DNA of 7,204 nt from Candidatus Njordarchaeota archaeon (GCA_029856615.1 JAHKLF010000076.1:1-7204), one strand, 5' to 3'. Shown: positions 1-6,070, counted from the first letter of the stretch. Program-made: numbers and translations. The notes: a model not told the origin generated them from the letters alone.

Positions 1-2068
1 GTTGCCTATTGGGGCTACCGAGGACATGGTTATTGGCTCTCTTGATATTGAGAGGGCTTTGAGGGAGGGTCTCAGGGCTTTTCAGCCTGGTGTTTTGGCT
101 AGGGCTAACAGGAATATTCTCTATATTGATGAGGTCAACTTGCTGCCGGATAATATTGTTGATGTTATTCTTGATGCGGCTGCTTCTGGCTGGAATTATG
201 TTGAGAGAGAAGGTATAAGCATATCTCATCCGGCGAGGTTCATCCTAGTTGGCACGATGAACCCCGAGGAAGGCGAGCTGAGACCACAGCTATTAGATAG
301 ATTCGCGATGAGCGTCTCTGTCGGCACTATTAAAGATGTAAGGAAACGCGTTGAAATTATTAAGATAAATGAGAGATTTTATCATAATCCCTTAGAGATT
401 TGGAAGGAATTCGAGGAAAAGCAAAAGGCATTAATGAATAAGATTCTTAGAGCAAGAGAGAGATTAAGTCGAGTTATTATTCCTAGAGAGATTCTTTTTG
501 CCGTAGCAAAAATGTGCGCCGACTTAGAGATTGATGGTCATAGACCAGATATCACAATAAGCATTGTTGCTAAGACAATCGCTGCTTACAATGAAAGAGA
601 GATTGTTACTGAAGAAGATATTCTTCTTGCAGCCAAATATGTTCTTCAGCATAGGACCAGAAGAACAGGAACATTGCCTCCGCCAACTCAACATGAAATT
701 GTAAAGGCATTTAAGCGCGCAAAGAAATCAATAAAAAAGACACTAGAACTTGAAAAAGACACTTCTTTGCTCGAACGTGCACCGCCAAAAAGCATTGTAG
801 AGGGAGAACTCGAAGAAGATTATATCTTATCACGAAAAGCCGAAAAAAGGGTAAGTGTATCCCCAAAGGAGCCAAAAAGCGCTATAAAAAAGCCTTCAAA
901 AGGAAGAATTGTCGATCGAATAACATATGCTATATCAAGTTTCGCGAAAAAACTTAGGCTTAGATCTCTAACGAAACATACCGAAAAAGTTGGTATGGGA
1001 GAGCGTCCACTAATAGAAAGTCCAAAAGCTGAAGGTATTCCCCAACCATACCCCACTTATGGGAAATCCAAAAGTAAACTAGAAACCCGACTTATTGAAA
1101 TGTTTCCGTTTTTCCCCACGGGCATTCTCTCTCCTTTTATACCAAAATCAGGAAAGAGAAAAATAAGGATAAGATTAGGGCGCGGTGTTTTGGCGGGAAG
1201 ACGAGCCTTGACATTATCTAAGACTTCAAGAGGACATTATATTAAATATGAACTCCCTAAGGGCTCTAAATCCGACATTGCTCTCATACCGACCATAAGA
1301 GCTGCTGTTCTTAGAACGGGAGCACGTGATGCTAAACCTCTTAAAGTAAAGCCACAAGATATTAGAGTTAAAGTTCGTGCTATGCGTGTTAGAGCTTTGC
1401 TAGTTATAGTTCTGGACGTTAGTCATAGTATGAAGAGGTATATTAGGAGTATTGCTAGAGTTCTCGAGAAAATATATCAAATGAGTTGGCGAATGAGGGA
1501 TAAAATCGCTTTGATAGCTTGTGGAGGAGATGAAGCGCAGATTATTCATCATCCATCAACAAACGTTAAGATAATAGTTAACAGCATATTGAAGTTAAAA
1601 CTTGGAGGAAGAACGCCCTTAGCTGATGGTTTATTAAAGGCCATACAGGTAATCAAGCTCGAAACAATAAGAAATCCAGGAATTATCCCGATCATAATTC
1701 TTATCAGTGACGGTCTAGCAAATGTTCCTCTTCGTACACCACTCAACCCGTTTTTAAGAAAGGAACTAGCCAATGAAGCACAAGCGGACTTATTATCAGT
1801 AGGTTTTATCATAAGGAAATCACATATTCCGTTGGTAGTTATAAACACTTTTGATGTTGAAGAAAAATTCAGCGTGAACGGTCTCCTTGCACCTACTCAA
1901 CTCTTAAAGACTCTGTCGAGAATAAGCGGTGGTACATATATAGGAATAAAAGCGGTATATGATAGAGTATATCGACAGTATCTGCCGGGTTATGCTGATC
2001 CAGATACACTTTCATATCTCCTTGAAAGAGCTATCTATGATGCTGTAAAAAAGAAAGCAAAAGGATGA
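1..2068 (+). CDS. Magnesium-chelatase-type ATPase, fused BchI-like AAA+ and BchD-like VWA subunits (5' partial)
   Basis: Metal-chelatase motor protein: AAA+ chelatases hydrolyse ATP to drive metal insertion into a tetrapyrrole by a separate large subunit. Numbering from the TTG at position 2. The opening residues (PIGATEDMVIGSLDIERAL) are the BchI/ChlI core after the Walker A loop; Walker B is LYIDE (40-44), sensor 1 with the conserved GTMNPEEGELRPQLLDRF is at 84-101, and a helical lid follows to about 220. Residues 240-460 form a lysine/arginine-rich linker. A VWA domain begins near 465 with MIDAS residues DVSHS (472-476), T538 in GGRTP and D570 in ISDG. The reading frame is open to the window edge, so TTG at 2 is not the start; Walker A and roughly 100 residues are missing. 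ATPase motifs look intact, so this is a true I+D fusion rather than a degenerate D subunit. The glycosylase gene follows after 28 bases, probably co-transcribed. The metal and tetrapyrrole are not known; no CobN/BchH-type partner is in view. Confidence 0.9.
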   Translation, partial: LPIGATEDMVIGSLDIERALREGLRAFQPGVLARANRNILYIDEVNLLPDNIVDVILDAAASGWNYVEREGISISHPARFILVGTMNPEEGELRPQLLDRFAMSVSVGTIKDVRKRVEIIKINERFYHNPLEIWKEFEEKQKALMNKILRARERLSRVIIPREILFAVAKMCADLEIDGHRPDITISIVAKTIAAYNEREIVTEEDILLAAKYVLQHRTRRTGTLPPPTQHEIVKAFKRAKKSIKKTLELEKDTSLLERAPPKSIVEGELEEDYILSRKAEKRVSVSPKEPKSAIKKPSKGRIVDRITYAISSFAKKLRLRSLTKHTEKVGMGERPLIESPKAEGIPQPYPTYGKSKSKLETRLIEMFPFFPTGILSPFIPKSGKRKIRIRLGRGVLAGRRALTLSKTSRGHYIKYELPKGSKSDIALIPTIRAAVLRTGARDAKPLKVKPQDIRVKVRAMRVRALLVIVLDVSHSMKRYIRSIARVLEKIYQMSWRMRDKIALIACGGDEAQIIHHPSTNVKIIVNSILKLKLGGRTPLADGLLKAIQVIKLETIRNPGIIPIIILISDGLANVPLRTPLNPFLRKELANEAQADLLSVGFIIRKSHIPLVVINTFDVEEKFSVNGLLAPTQLLKTLSRISGGTYIGIKAVYDRVYRQYLPGYADPDTLSYLLERAIYDAVKKKAKG

Positions 2069-2096
2069 TCATTGCTTTTCTAAGTGTGTAGGAGCG

Positions 2097-2798
2097 ATGA
2101 ATATACTAAGGATCTTTCATAAATTATATCAGCATTACGGGCCTCAAAATTGGTGGCCAGCGGATAATCCATTAGAAATAATAATTGGAGCTTTGCTTGT
2201 TCAGGGAACGAATTGGAAGAATGCTGAAAAAGCTATCAGAAAACTAGAGAAATCTGGTCTTCTTAATGTTCAATGCTTAGCGAACCTTGATGAAGAAGAT
2301 TTAGCGAATATATTGCGGCCAGCCGGCTTTCATCGCATCAAAGCTAGGAGGATAAAGAATTTTATCTCGAAATTATTGGATGATTTTAATGGTGAACTCA
2401 AAAAATTATTCGAGTTGGATACTAAAGATCTACGGCGATGGCTCCTCGAAATTAAAGGCATTGGCAAGGAAACGGCGGATAATATCATTCTTTATGCCGC
2501 TAATAAACTCATTTTTCCTATTGATAAATTTACGATACGAATCCTATCTCGATTAGGTTTTAAGGTGACTAATGAGTATGATGATATACAAAAACTCATT
2601 GAGGAAGAAATCCCTAATGATTTACGAGTTTATAAAGAGCTAAGAGCTCTCTTCGTGAAACACGCTAAAGAGCATTGTAGAAAAAGTCCTTTATGTGATA
2701 ATTGTCCTCTTTCTTCTGATTGTAGTTACCTTAAACATCATTTAAAGAACATAGCACGGAGAAAGATGAAAAAAGATATTGCTAAGCCAATTATGTAA
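2097..2798 (+). CDS. HhH-GPD Fe-S DNA glycosylase, MagIII / endonuclease III-related
   Basis: Base-excision repair glycosylase of 233 residues, probably removing alkylated bases such as 3-methyladenine. The fold is seen in an N-terminal helical region with LVQGTNW (34-40), a helix-hairpin-helix around 115-130 ending in GIGKETAD (121-128), the catalytic aspartate D143 in PIDKFT, and a [4Fe-4S] ligand set C194-X6-C200-X2-C203-X5-C209. In bifunctional endonuclease III the motif is GVGRKTA with a Schiff-base lysine; here that position is glutamate (E125), as in MagIII-like proteins, so a monofunctional glycosylase without AP-lyase activity is inferred. The start ATG has GGAG only two bases upstream (2091-2094); no other in-frame start is present between the previous gene's stop and 2097. 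The last 20 codons, a basic tail after the Fe-S loop, overlap the opposite-strand membrane gene. It lies 28 bases after the chelatase gene and is likely in the same transcript. The exact substrate is uncertain. Confidence 0.85.
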   Translation: MNILRIFHKLYQHYGPQNWWPADNPLEIIIGALLVQGTNWKNAEKAIRKLEKSGLLNVQCLANLDEEDLANILRPAGFHRIKARRIKNFISKLLDDFNGELKKLFELDTKDLRRWLLEIKGIGKETADNIILYAANKLIFPIDKFTIRILSRLGFKVTNEYDDIQKLIEEEIPNDLRVYKELRALFVKHAKEHCRKSPLCDNCPLSSDCSYLKHHLKNIARRKMKKDIAKPIM

Positions 2799-3604
2799 GG
2801 AATATTCCAATGCAAAACTAAACTTGGTATCGTTAGATCCACGTAAGCTTTATACGTAAGATAAATAAGAGAAAAACCTCCTGCTGCTGTAATCAAAAAT
2901 TTGTCTACGGCTGTTATTTCTCTTTTCGCAAGAATACGTGGTAGGATTACCCATAACGGGATCGTCAAGATGAGGAGCGGAGTAGTACTGATAACTAATA
3001 GTGGCAAAAGCCAGAACGCTAATTTATATCTGAATTCATCAAGCCTTGTTCTGTAGAGTAGGTATTCTATACTATAAGCCTTGAGATAATCTCCTGTAAA
3101 GTATTTGTAGTATCCTTTCTTAATTTTTAGATAAAGGCTTCCTAGCATTCCTTTTATCTTTGTTAAGAATGTTTCTTCGGGTTTAAAAGTTCTATCTTCT
3201 TTCCAGATAGGGATAATATAAAGCGTCATTATCGATACTGCGACTCCTATGAATAATGATACGTATCCAACACCCTCCATTATGATAATACTCAGAGTAA
3301 CTATAATCACTAAAGCCATGAAAATAAAAACTCCAAGGATTTTTAGCGTCAGTACTAATCTCCTTGCTGCTTGTCTTTTTCTCTTCATGTATGGTGATAA
3401 TCTCTTTAGAAGCTCGCTACATATCATAAGATACGTCGAGAAAATACCTATACCCGATAAGAATCGAATACCGTAAATCGTGAGAATAATTATCAATATG
3501 TGCTCTAGGAGAATTTTATTAGTTAGCATGTAAAATAAAATTTGCAAGAGAAGACCTATCAGAAATCCCATCATTAAAGATTTATTTCTTTTAAAATTCA
3601 ACAC
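2738..3604 (-). CDS. Polytopic membrane protein of unknown function
   Basis: I do not recognise this protein. It is about 288 residues with seven or so hydrophobic segments (approximately 10-28, 32-60, 87-109, 111-133, 195-222, 234-252, 262-284). Two hydrophilic stretches, a strongly basic one at 64-86 (KRKRQAARR) and a longer one at 134-194 rich in Lys, Tyr and Arg, are probably cytoplasmic by the positive-inside rule. No catalytic, nucleotide-binding or transporter signature is visible, and there is no signal peptide distinct from the first membrane helix. The start is unclear: GTG at 3604 overlaps the only Shine-Dalgarno-like GGAG (3604-3607), TTG at 3601 would have the same two-base spacing seen for the upstream glycosylase gene, and ATG at 3574 has no ribosome binding site; a stop codon lies two codons before the GTG. 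The 3' end overlaps the glycosylase gene by 61 bp tail to tail. A C/D box sRNA occupies the sequence immediately upstream on the same strand, so the two may share a promoter. Confidence 0.7.
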   Translation of the reverse strand: MLNFKRNKSLMMGFLIGLLLQILFYMLTNKILLEHILIIILTIYGIRFLSGIGIFSTYLMICSELLKRLSPYMKRKRQAARRLVLTLKILGVFIFMALVIIVTLSIIIMEGVGYVSLFIGVAVSIMTLYIIPIWKEDRTFKPEETFLTKIKGMLGSLYLKIKKGYYKYFTGDYLKAYSIEYLLYRTRLDEFRYKLAFWLLPLLVISTTPLLILTIPLWVILPRILAKREITAVDKFLITAAGGFSLIYLTYKAYVDLTIPSLVLHWNIPYIIGLAISFFIFLRAMFFK

Positions 3605-3606
3605 TC

Positions 3607-3666
3607 CTTATTCAGCCCCAGGCTCATTTATCATAAATCAGCGCCGCTAGACATCATCATGATAAC
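3607..3666 (-). ncRNA. Archaeal C/D box sRNA (2'-O-methylation guide)
   Basis: Reading the - strand, the order is box C ATGATGA (3654-3660), a 12-base guide TGTCTAGCGGCG (3642-3653), box D' CTGA (3638-3641), a 3-base spacer, box C' ATGATAA (3628-3634), a second 12-base guide ATGAGCCTGGGG (3616-3627) and box D CTGA (3612-3615). Twelve-base guides and a D'-C' spacer of about three bases are the known architecture of archaeal double-guide C/D RNAs, which assemble with L7Ae, Nop5 and fibrillarin. TTAT (3662-3665) before box C can pair with ATAA (3608-3611) after box D to form the terminal stem of the kink-turn. By the N-plus-five rule the D' guide would direct methylation of the G in CGCC-G-CUAGACA and the D guide the A in CCCC-A-GGCUCAU; I could not assign the target rRNA or tRNA positions. 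A TATA-like box lies about 25 bases upstream. The exact ends are inferred. Confidence 0.85.
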
Positions 3667-3681
3667 GATGTATCTCTTATG

Positions 3682-3689
3682 TAATATAA
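3682..3689 (-). promoter_or_regulatory. TATA-like box for the C/D sRNA (and perhaps the membrane gene)
   Basis: The - strand reads TTATATTA here, preceded by an A-rich stretch that could act as a BRE. Its centre lies about 25 bases before position 3661, the base just before box C, which is where an archaeal transcript with a short terminal stem should begin. There is no separate TATA box between the sRNA and the membrane gene except TTTATGATAAA, which is inside the sRNA itself. Confidence 0.5.
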
Positions 3690-3713
3690 TTTGTTCTATT
3701 TGGGATAAGAATA

Positions 3714-3721
3714 CTTTTTTA
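3714..3721 (+). promoter_or_regulatory. Candidate TATA box for the uracil-DNA glycosylase gene
   Basis: CTTTTTTA is the best TATA-like element on the + strand before the glycosylase. Archaeal initiation about 25 bases downstream would put the transcript start near 3743, which is after the ATG at 3735 and before the ribosome binding site at 3759-3764, in agreement with the later TTG start. The same CTTTTTTAG string occurs before the kinase gene on the opposite strand. Confidence 0.35.
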
Positions 3722-3758
3722 GTTTGCCTATCTAATGATATTGTTAATTAGGAGCAAC

Positions 3759-3764
3759 GAGGTG
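3759..3764 (+). promoter_or_regulatory. Ribosome binding site that selects the TTG start at 3771
   Basis: GAGGTG is complementary to the CACCTC core at the 3' end of archaeal 16S rRNA and is six bases before TTG 3771. A second weaker element, GGAG at 3751-3754, is seven bases before a GTG at 3762. Neither would serve the ATG at 3735, which has no ribosome binding site. Confidence 0.55.
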
Positions 3765-3770
3765 GCTCTA

Positions 3771-4400
3771 TTGAATAAGGAAGATGTTCTACGTCAGATA
3801 GCTGAGGAAATCTTAAATTGCAAAAAATGTCCACTATGGCAACATAGAAATAAAGCTGTACCTGGTGAAGGAAACGCTAATGCAGAAATAATGTTTATAG
3901 GAGAAGCCCCCGGTTACCACGAAGATATTCAGGGAAGACCCTTCGTAGGCGCTGCTGGTAAACTTCTCACTCAATTAATTACGTCCCTCGGACTAAAAAG
4001 AGAGGATGTCTATATAACAAATGTGGTGAAATGTAGGCCACCTAATAATAGAGACCCACGACCAGATGAAATCGCTGCCTGTTCTCCTTATCTTGATAAA
4101 CAAATGAAAGTGATATCTCCAAGGATAATTGTAACTTTGGGGCGGCATAGCACACTATACTTATTTAGTAAAGCGGGTATCGATATTTCTGGTATATCCC
4201 AAGTCCGTGGGCGGTTGTTCAATTTAACTCTTAATGATTTTAATGTAATTGTTATTCCCACTTATCATCCAGCTGCTGCATTGTACAATCCTCGGTTACG
4301 AGATGCCCTAGAGAGAGATTTCAAATTCATTAAAAAAGTTCTTACTGGAGAATATTGGGAGGAAAAGAAGAAAACAGTGACTCTGGAGGAATTCTTTTAA
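3771..4400 (+). CDS. Family 4 (Fe-S) uracil-DNA glycosylase
   Basis: Removes uracil from DNA, mainly from deaminated cytosine, starting base-excision repair. With the TTG start the protein is 209 residues. [4Fe-4S] ligands are C17 and C20 (CKKC), C88 (VVKCRPPNN) and C104, the standard family 4 arrangement. The uracil-binding motif GEAPGYHEDIQGRPFVGAAG lies at 44-63, the NVVKCRPPNNRDP block at 84-96, and the C-terminal motif HPAAAL starts at H166. The last eight residues, TVTLEEFF (202-209), fit a PCNA-interacting peptide (x-x-x-L-x-x-F-F, with Thr instead of Gln first), matching the known PCNA partnership of crenarchaeal family 4 enzymes. The frame is open back to ATG 3735, which would add 12 residues, but the ribosome binding site and the usual short distance to the first cysteine favour TTG 3771. 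It is transcribed divergently from the sRNA and membrane gene. Confidence 0.93.
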   Translation: MNKEDVLRQIAEEILNCKKCPLWQHRNKAVPGEGNANAEIMFIGEAPGYHEDIQGRPFVGAAGKLLTQLITSLGLKREDVYITNVVKCRPPNNRDPRPDEIAACSPYLDKQMKVISPRIIVTLGRHSTLYLFSKAGIDISGISQVRGRLFNLTLNDFNVIVIPTYHPAAALYNPRLRDALERDFKFIKKVLTGEYWEEKKKTVTLEEFF

Positions 4401-4500
4401 ATCTGATTTCCACCTTACATCCTACAAATTCAGTATGTTTTATATAGGTATTAATTGATGTTAGTAATATACAGTTAGTGCATTGTTGTTAGAGTCCATC

Positions 4501-4508
4501 TTTATAAA
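4501..4508 (+). promoter_or_regulatory. TATA box of the egsA gene
   Basis: TTTATAAA is a near-ideal archaeal TATA box. Initiation about 25 bases downstream, near 4530, gives a leader of only some 12 to 20 bases before GTG 4542 or ATG 4551, consistent with the lack of a Shine-Dalgarno sequence. The rest of the 4401-4541 spacer shows another TATA-like stretch, TTTTATATA at 4438-4446, but no recognisable RNA or ORF behind it. Confidence 0.55.
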
Positions 4509-4541
4509 CGATCGAATCTTTCTGATGCCAAGAAGAAAATT

Positions 4542-5663
4542 GTGTACAGTATGACGCATTTACTAAAATCGTTCAATAGTATTCAATTTGGACTAGTAGG
4601 GCGTAAACATATCATCAGAATACCTTCGCTAATTATTGTAGGCGAGGACATATTAGATTCCATATTAGAAGTCGTTGACTCTCTTAGTATCAAAAACGCT
4701 CTACTCACTGTGGGTTATACCACATGGAAACTCGCTGGTAAGCGAATACGTGAACTATTAGAAAAACACTCAATTAATACCAAGGCATTATACGTAGAAG
4801 AGCCATCGATGCTCTATGCAAACCATGGATATGAGATTTACCGTAAATTCGAATTCGATGCCGTTATAGGAATTGGCGGTGGAAAAAATCTGGACGTTGG
4901 AAAAGTTATAGCAAAGAAGACTCATTCTCTATTTATAAGTGTTCCAACAACAGCTTCTCATGATGGAATAGCATCTCCATTTGCATCACTAGTTGAAAGA
5001 CGCGGAAAATATTCATTAAAAGCAAGTCCCCCAATAGCCGTAATAGCGGATATAGAACTTATTTCTAAAGCACCGCCTCGTTTCTATAGAGCAGGCGTTG
5101 GGGATGTAATAGCAAATCTAAACGCAGTCGAAGATTGGCTTCTGGCTCATAGAGTACGAGGGGAATATTATGGAGAATACGCAGCAAACTTAGCTAGACT
5201 AAGCGCTGAGCATTTAATGAAAAATGAGCATTTGCTTGCTGAGGGAGGTACCGAAGCTATAAGAACAGTTGTTGAAGCATTAATTAGTAGTGGAATAGCT
5301 ATGGGTATCGCCGGATCTAGCCGTCCAGGTAGTGGATCTGAACACCTCTTTTCACATGCCCTGGATAAAATTGCCCTTAGACCCGCTTTACATGGAGAAC
5401 AATGTGGCGTTGGAACTATTCTCATGTTATATTATAGAGGAGATGAGAGATGGAGCAAGGTTCGAGAATTCTTAAGAGGCATAGATGCCCCAACAACTGC
5501 TTACGAATTAGGAATTAATAAACATGAATTAATAGAAGCATTAATGATTGCTCCATCTATCAGGCCAGAAAGGTATACTATCTTGCACGAGAAAAAATTG
5601 GAATACGAAGAGGCTGAAAAACTCGCTTATGAAAGTGGAGTTATTAATCAATTATCACGATAA
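4542..5663 (+). CDS. egsA: sn-Glycerol-1-phosphate dehydrogenase
   Basis: Reduces dihydroxyacetone phosphate to sn-glycerol-1-phosphate with NAD(P)H in the cytoplasm, the committed step that sets the stereochemistry of archaeal ether lipids. The 373-residue length and motifs fit the archaeal family within the iron-containing alcohol dehydrogenase/glycerol dehydrogenase fold: the nucleotide-binding GIGGGKNLDVGK (110-121), SVPTTASHDGIASP (133-146), and zinc ligands inferred by family position at D188 (GVGDVIAN), H268 (GSGSEHLFSHAL) and H284 (ALHGEQCG). The start may be GTG 4542 or ATG 4551 three codons later; neither has a clear ribosome binding site, and the nearby TATA box implies a very short leader. 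The gene converges on rbsD with only seven bases between the two stop codons. It is monocistronic here. Identification is firm; only the start is uncertain. Confidence 0.96.
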   Translation: MYSMTHLLKSFNSIQFGLVGRKHIIRIPSLIIVGEDILDSILEVVDSLSIKNALLTVGYTTWKLAGKRIRELLEKHSINTKALYVEEPSMLYANHGYEIYRKFEFDAVIGIGGGKNLDVGKVIAKKTHSLFISVPTTASHDGIASPFASLVERRGKYSLKASPPIAVIADIELISKAPPRFYRAGVGDVIANLNAVEDWLLAHRVRGEYYGEYAANLARLSAEHLMKNEHLLAEGGTEAIRTVVEALISSGIAMGIAGSSRPGSGSEHLFSHALDKIALRPALHGEQCGVGTILMLYYRGDERWSKVREFLRGIDAPTTAYELGINKHELIEALMIAPSIRPERYTILHEKKLEYEEAEKLAYESGVINQLSR

Positions 5664-5673
5664 TATATTTTTA
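5651..5673 (+). terminator. Possible terminator at the egsA 3' end
   Basis: A perfect inverted repeat, ATTATC-AC-GATAAT (5651-5664), spans the egsA stop codon and is followed by TATTTTTA. The two-base loop is too tight for a normal hairpin, but archaeal termination mainly needs the T-run, which is present on the + strand only. On the - strand rbsD transcription would have to end inside egsA. Confidence 0.3.
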
Positions 5674-6066
5674 GAATACCACTCCAGCGACAAGTATTAT
5701 GTTTGCATAAGGGGTAAATTCTCCGGTTCTTATAACGCATTTAGCATTCCTAACCATTTCCTTAAATTCTTCGTGTGTTACCTCTTCCATGGGTATATTA
5801 CCTAGTAATTTTTTCACCTCTTCATACATGTGGGGACTCTTCTCCTTCATCTCTTTTGCAACTATAGCCTTTTCGACTTTCATCTCATCGAGAATCACCC
5901 TCAGTACATCCAGAAATCGTGGAATATTCTTAGTTAAAGCGAGATCTATTCTAGTTACAAACTCTGGTATAGGCAAACCCGCGTCTGAAATAACAAGCAT
6001 GTCTGTATGACCTAAACTACCTAGCACCCACAAAATATCCGGATTAAGAACTCCGCTTTTTTTCAT
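5671..6066 (-). CDS. rbsD: D-ribose pyranase
   Basis: Interconverts the pyranose and furanose forms of D-ribose so that ribokinase can use it; a cytoplasmic decameric toroid in bacteria. The 131-residue length equals the bacterial norm. Active-site residues fall at the family positions: H20 in LGHTD, D28 in ISDAGLPIP, H98 in VTHEEF, and Y120 and N122 within RTGEFTPYANIIL (113-125). RIDLALT (39-45) is also typical. The correct start is ATG 6066, because the sequence just upstream is a full-length Shine-Dalgarno; a reading that starts at TTG 6081 would translate the ribosome binding site itself. Only five bases separate it from the kinase stop codon, so the two genes are co-transcribed and probably translationally coupled. 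RbsD is common in bacteria and patchy in archaea, so acquisition by transfer is possible, though codon use looks like the neighbours. Confidence 0.94.
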   Translation of the reverse strand: MKKSGVLNPDILWVLGSLGHTDMLVISDAGLPIPEFVTRIDLALTKNIPRFLDVLRVILDEMKVEKAIVAKEMKEKSPHMYEEVKKLLGNIPMEEVTHEEFKEMVRNAKCVIRTGEFTPYANIILVAGVVF

Positions 6067-6070
6067 TAAG

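Noticed and set aside
2578..2600. ATGATGA inside the glycosylase gene as another box C
   Set aside because: No CTGA follows at 12 bases and no C'/D pair exists; it is coding sequence.
3616..3627. The D guide complement CCCCAGGCTCAT resembles an elongator tRNA-Met anticodon arm (CCAGG CTCAT), a known C34 methylation target in archaea
   Set aside because: The N-plus-five rule points to the A in CCCC-A-GG, which would be in the anticodon stem, not C34; I do not assert a tRNA-Met target.
3614..3663. A row of short palindromes (AGCC-CCA-GGCT, ATTTAT-C-ATAAAT, AGCG-C-CGCT, ATCATGAT) that looked like a multi-operator array
   Set aside because: They are accounted for by the C/D sRNA: the repeats fall across boxes C, D', C' and the guides, and the box spacing is a better explanation than operators.
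4401..4541. Possible small RNA or tRNA in the spacer before egsA, prompted by the TATA-like TTTTATATA at 4438-4446
   Set aside because: No C/D or H/ACA boxes at proper spacing, no cloverleaf and no ORF of note on either strand; only promoter sequence can be supported.
5168..5425. Open frame on the - strand within egsA
   Set aside because: Shadow of a strongly conserved + strand gene, no ribosome binding site and no recognisable protein features; the same applies to the open frames at 820-1056 (-), 1549-1848 (-), 3249-3476 (+), 5548-5805 (+) and 5789-6010 (+).
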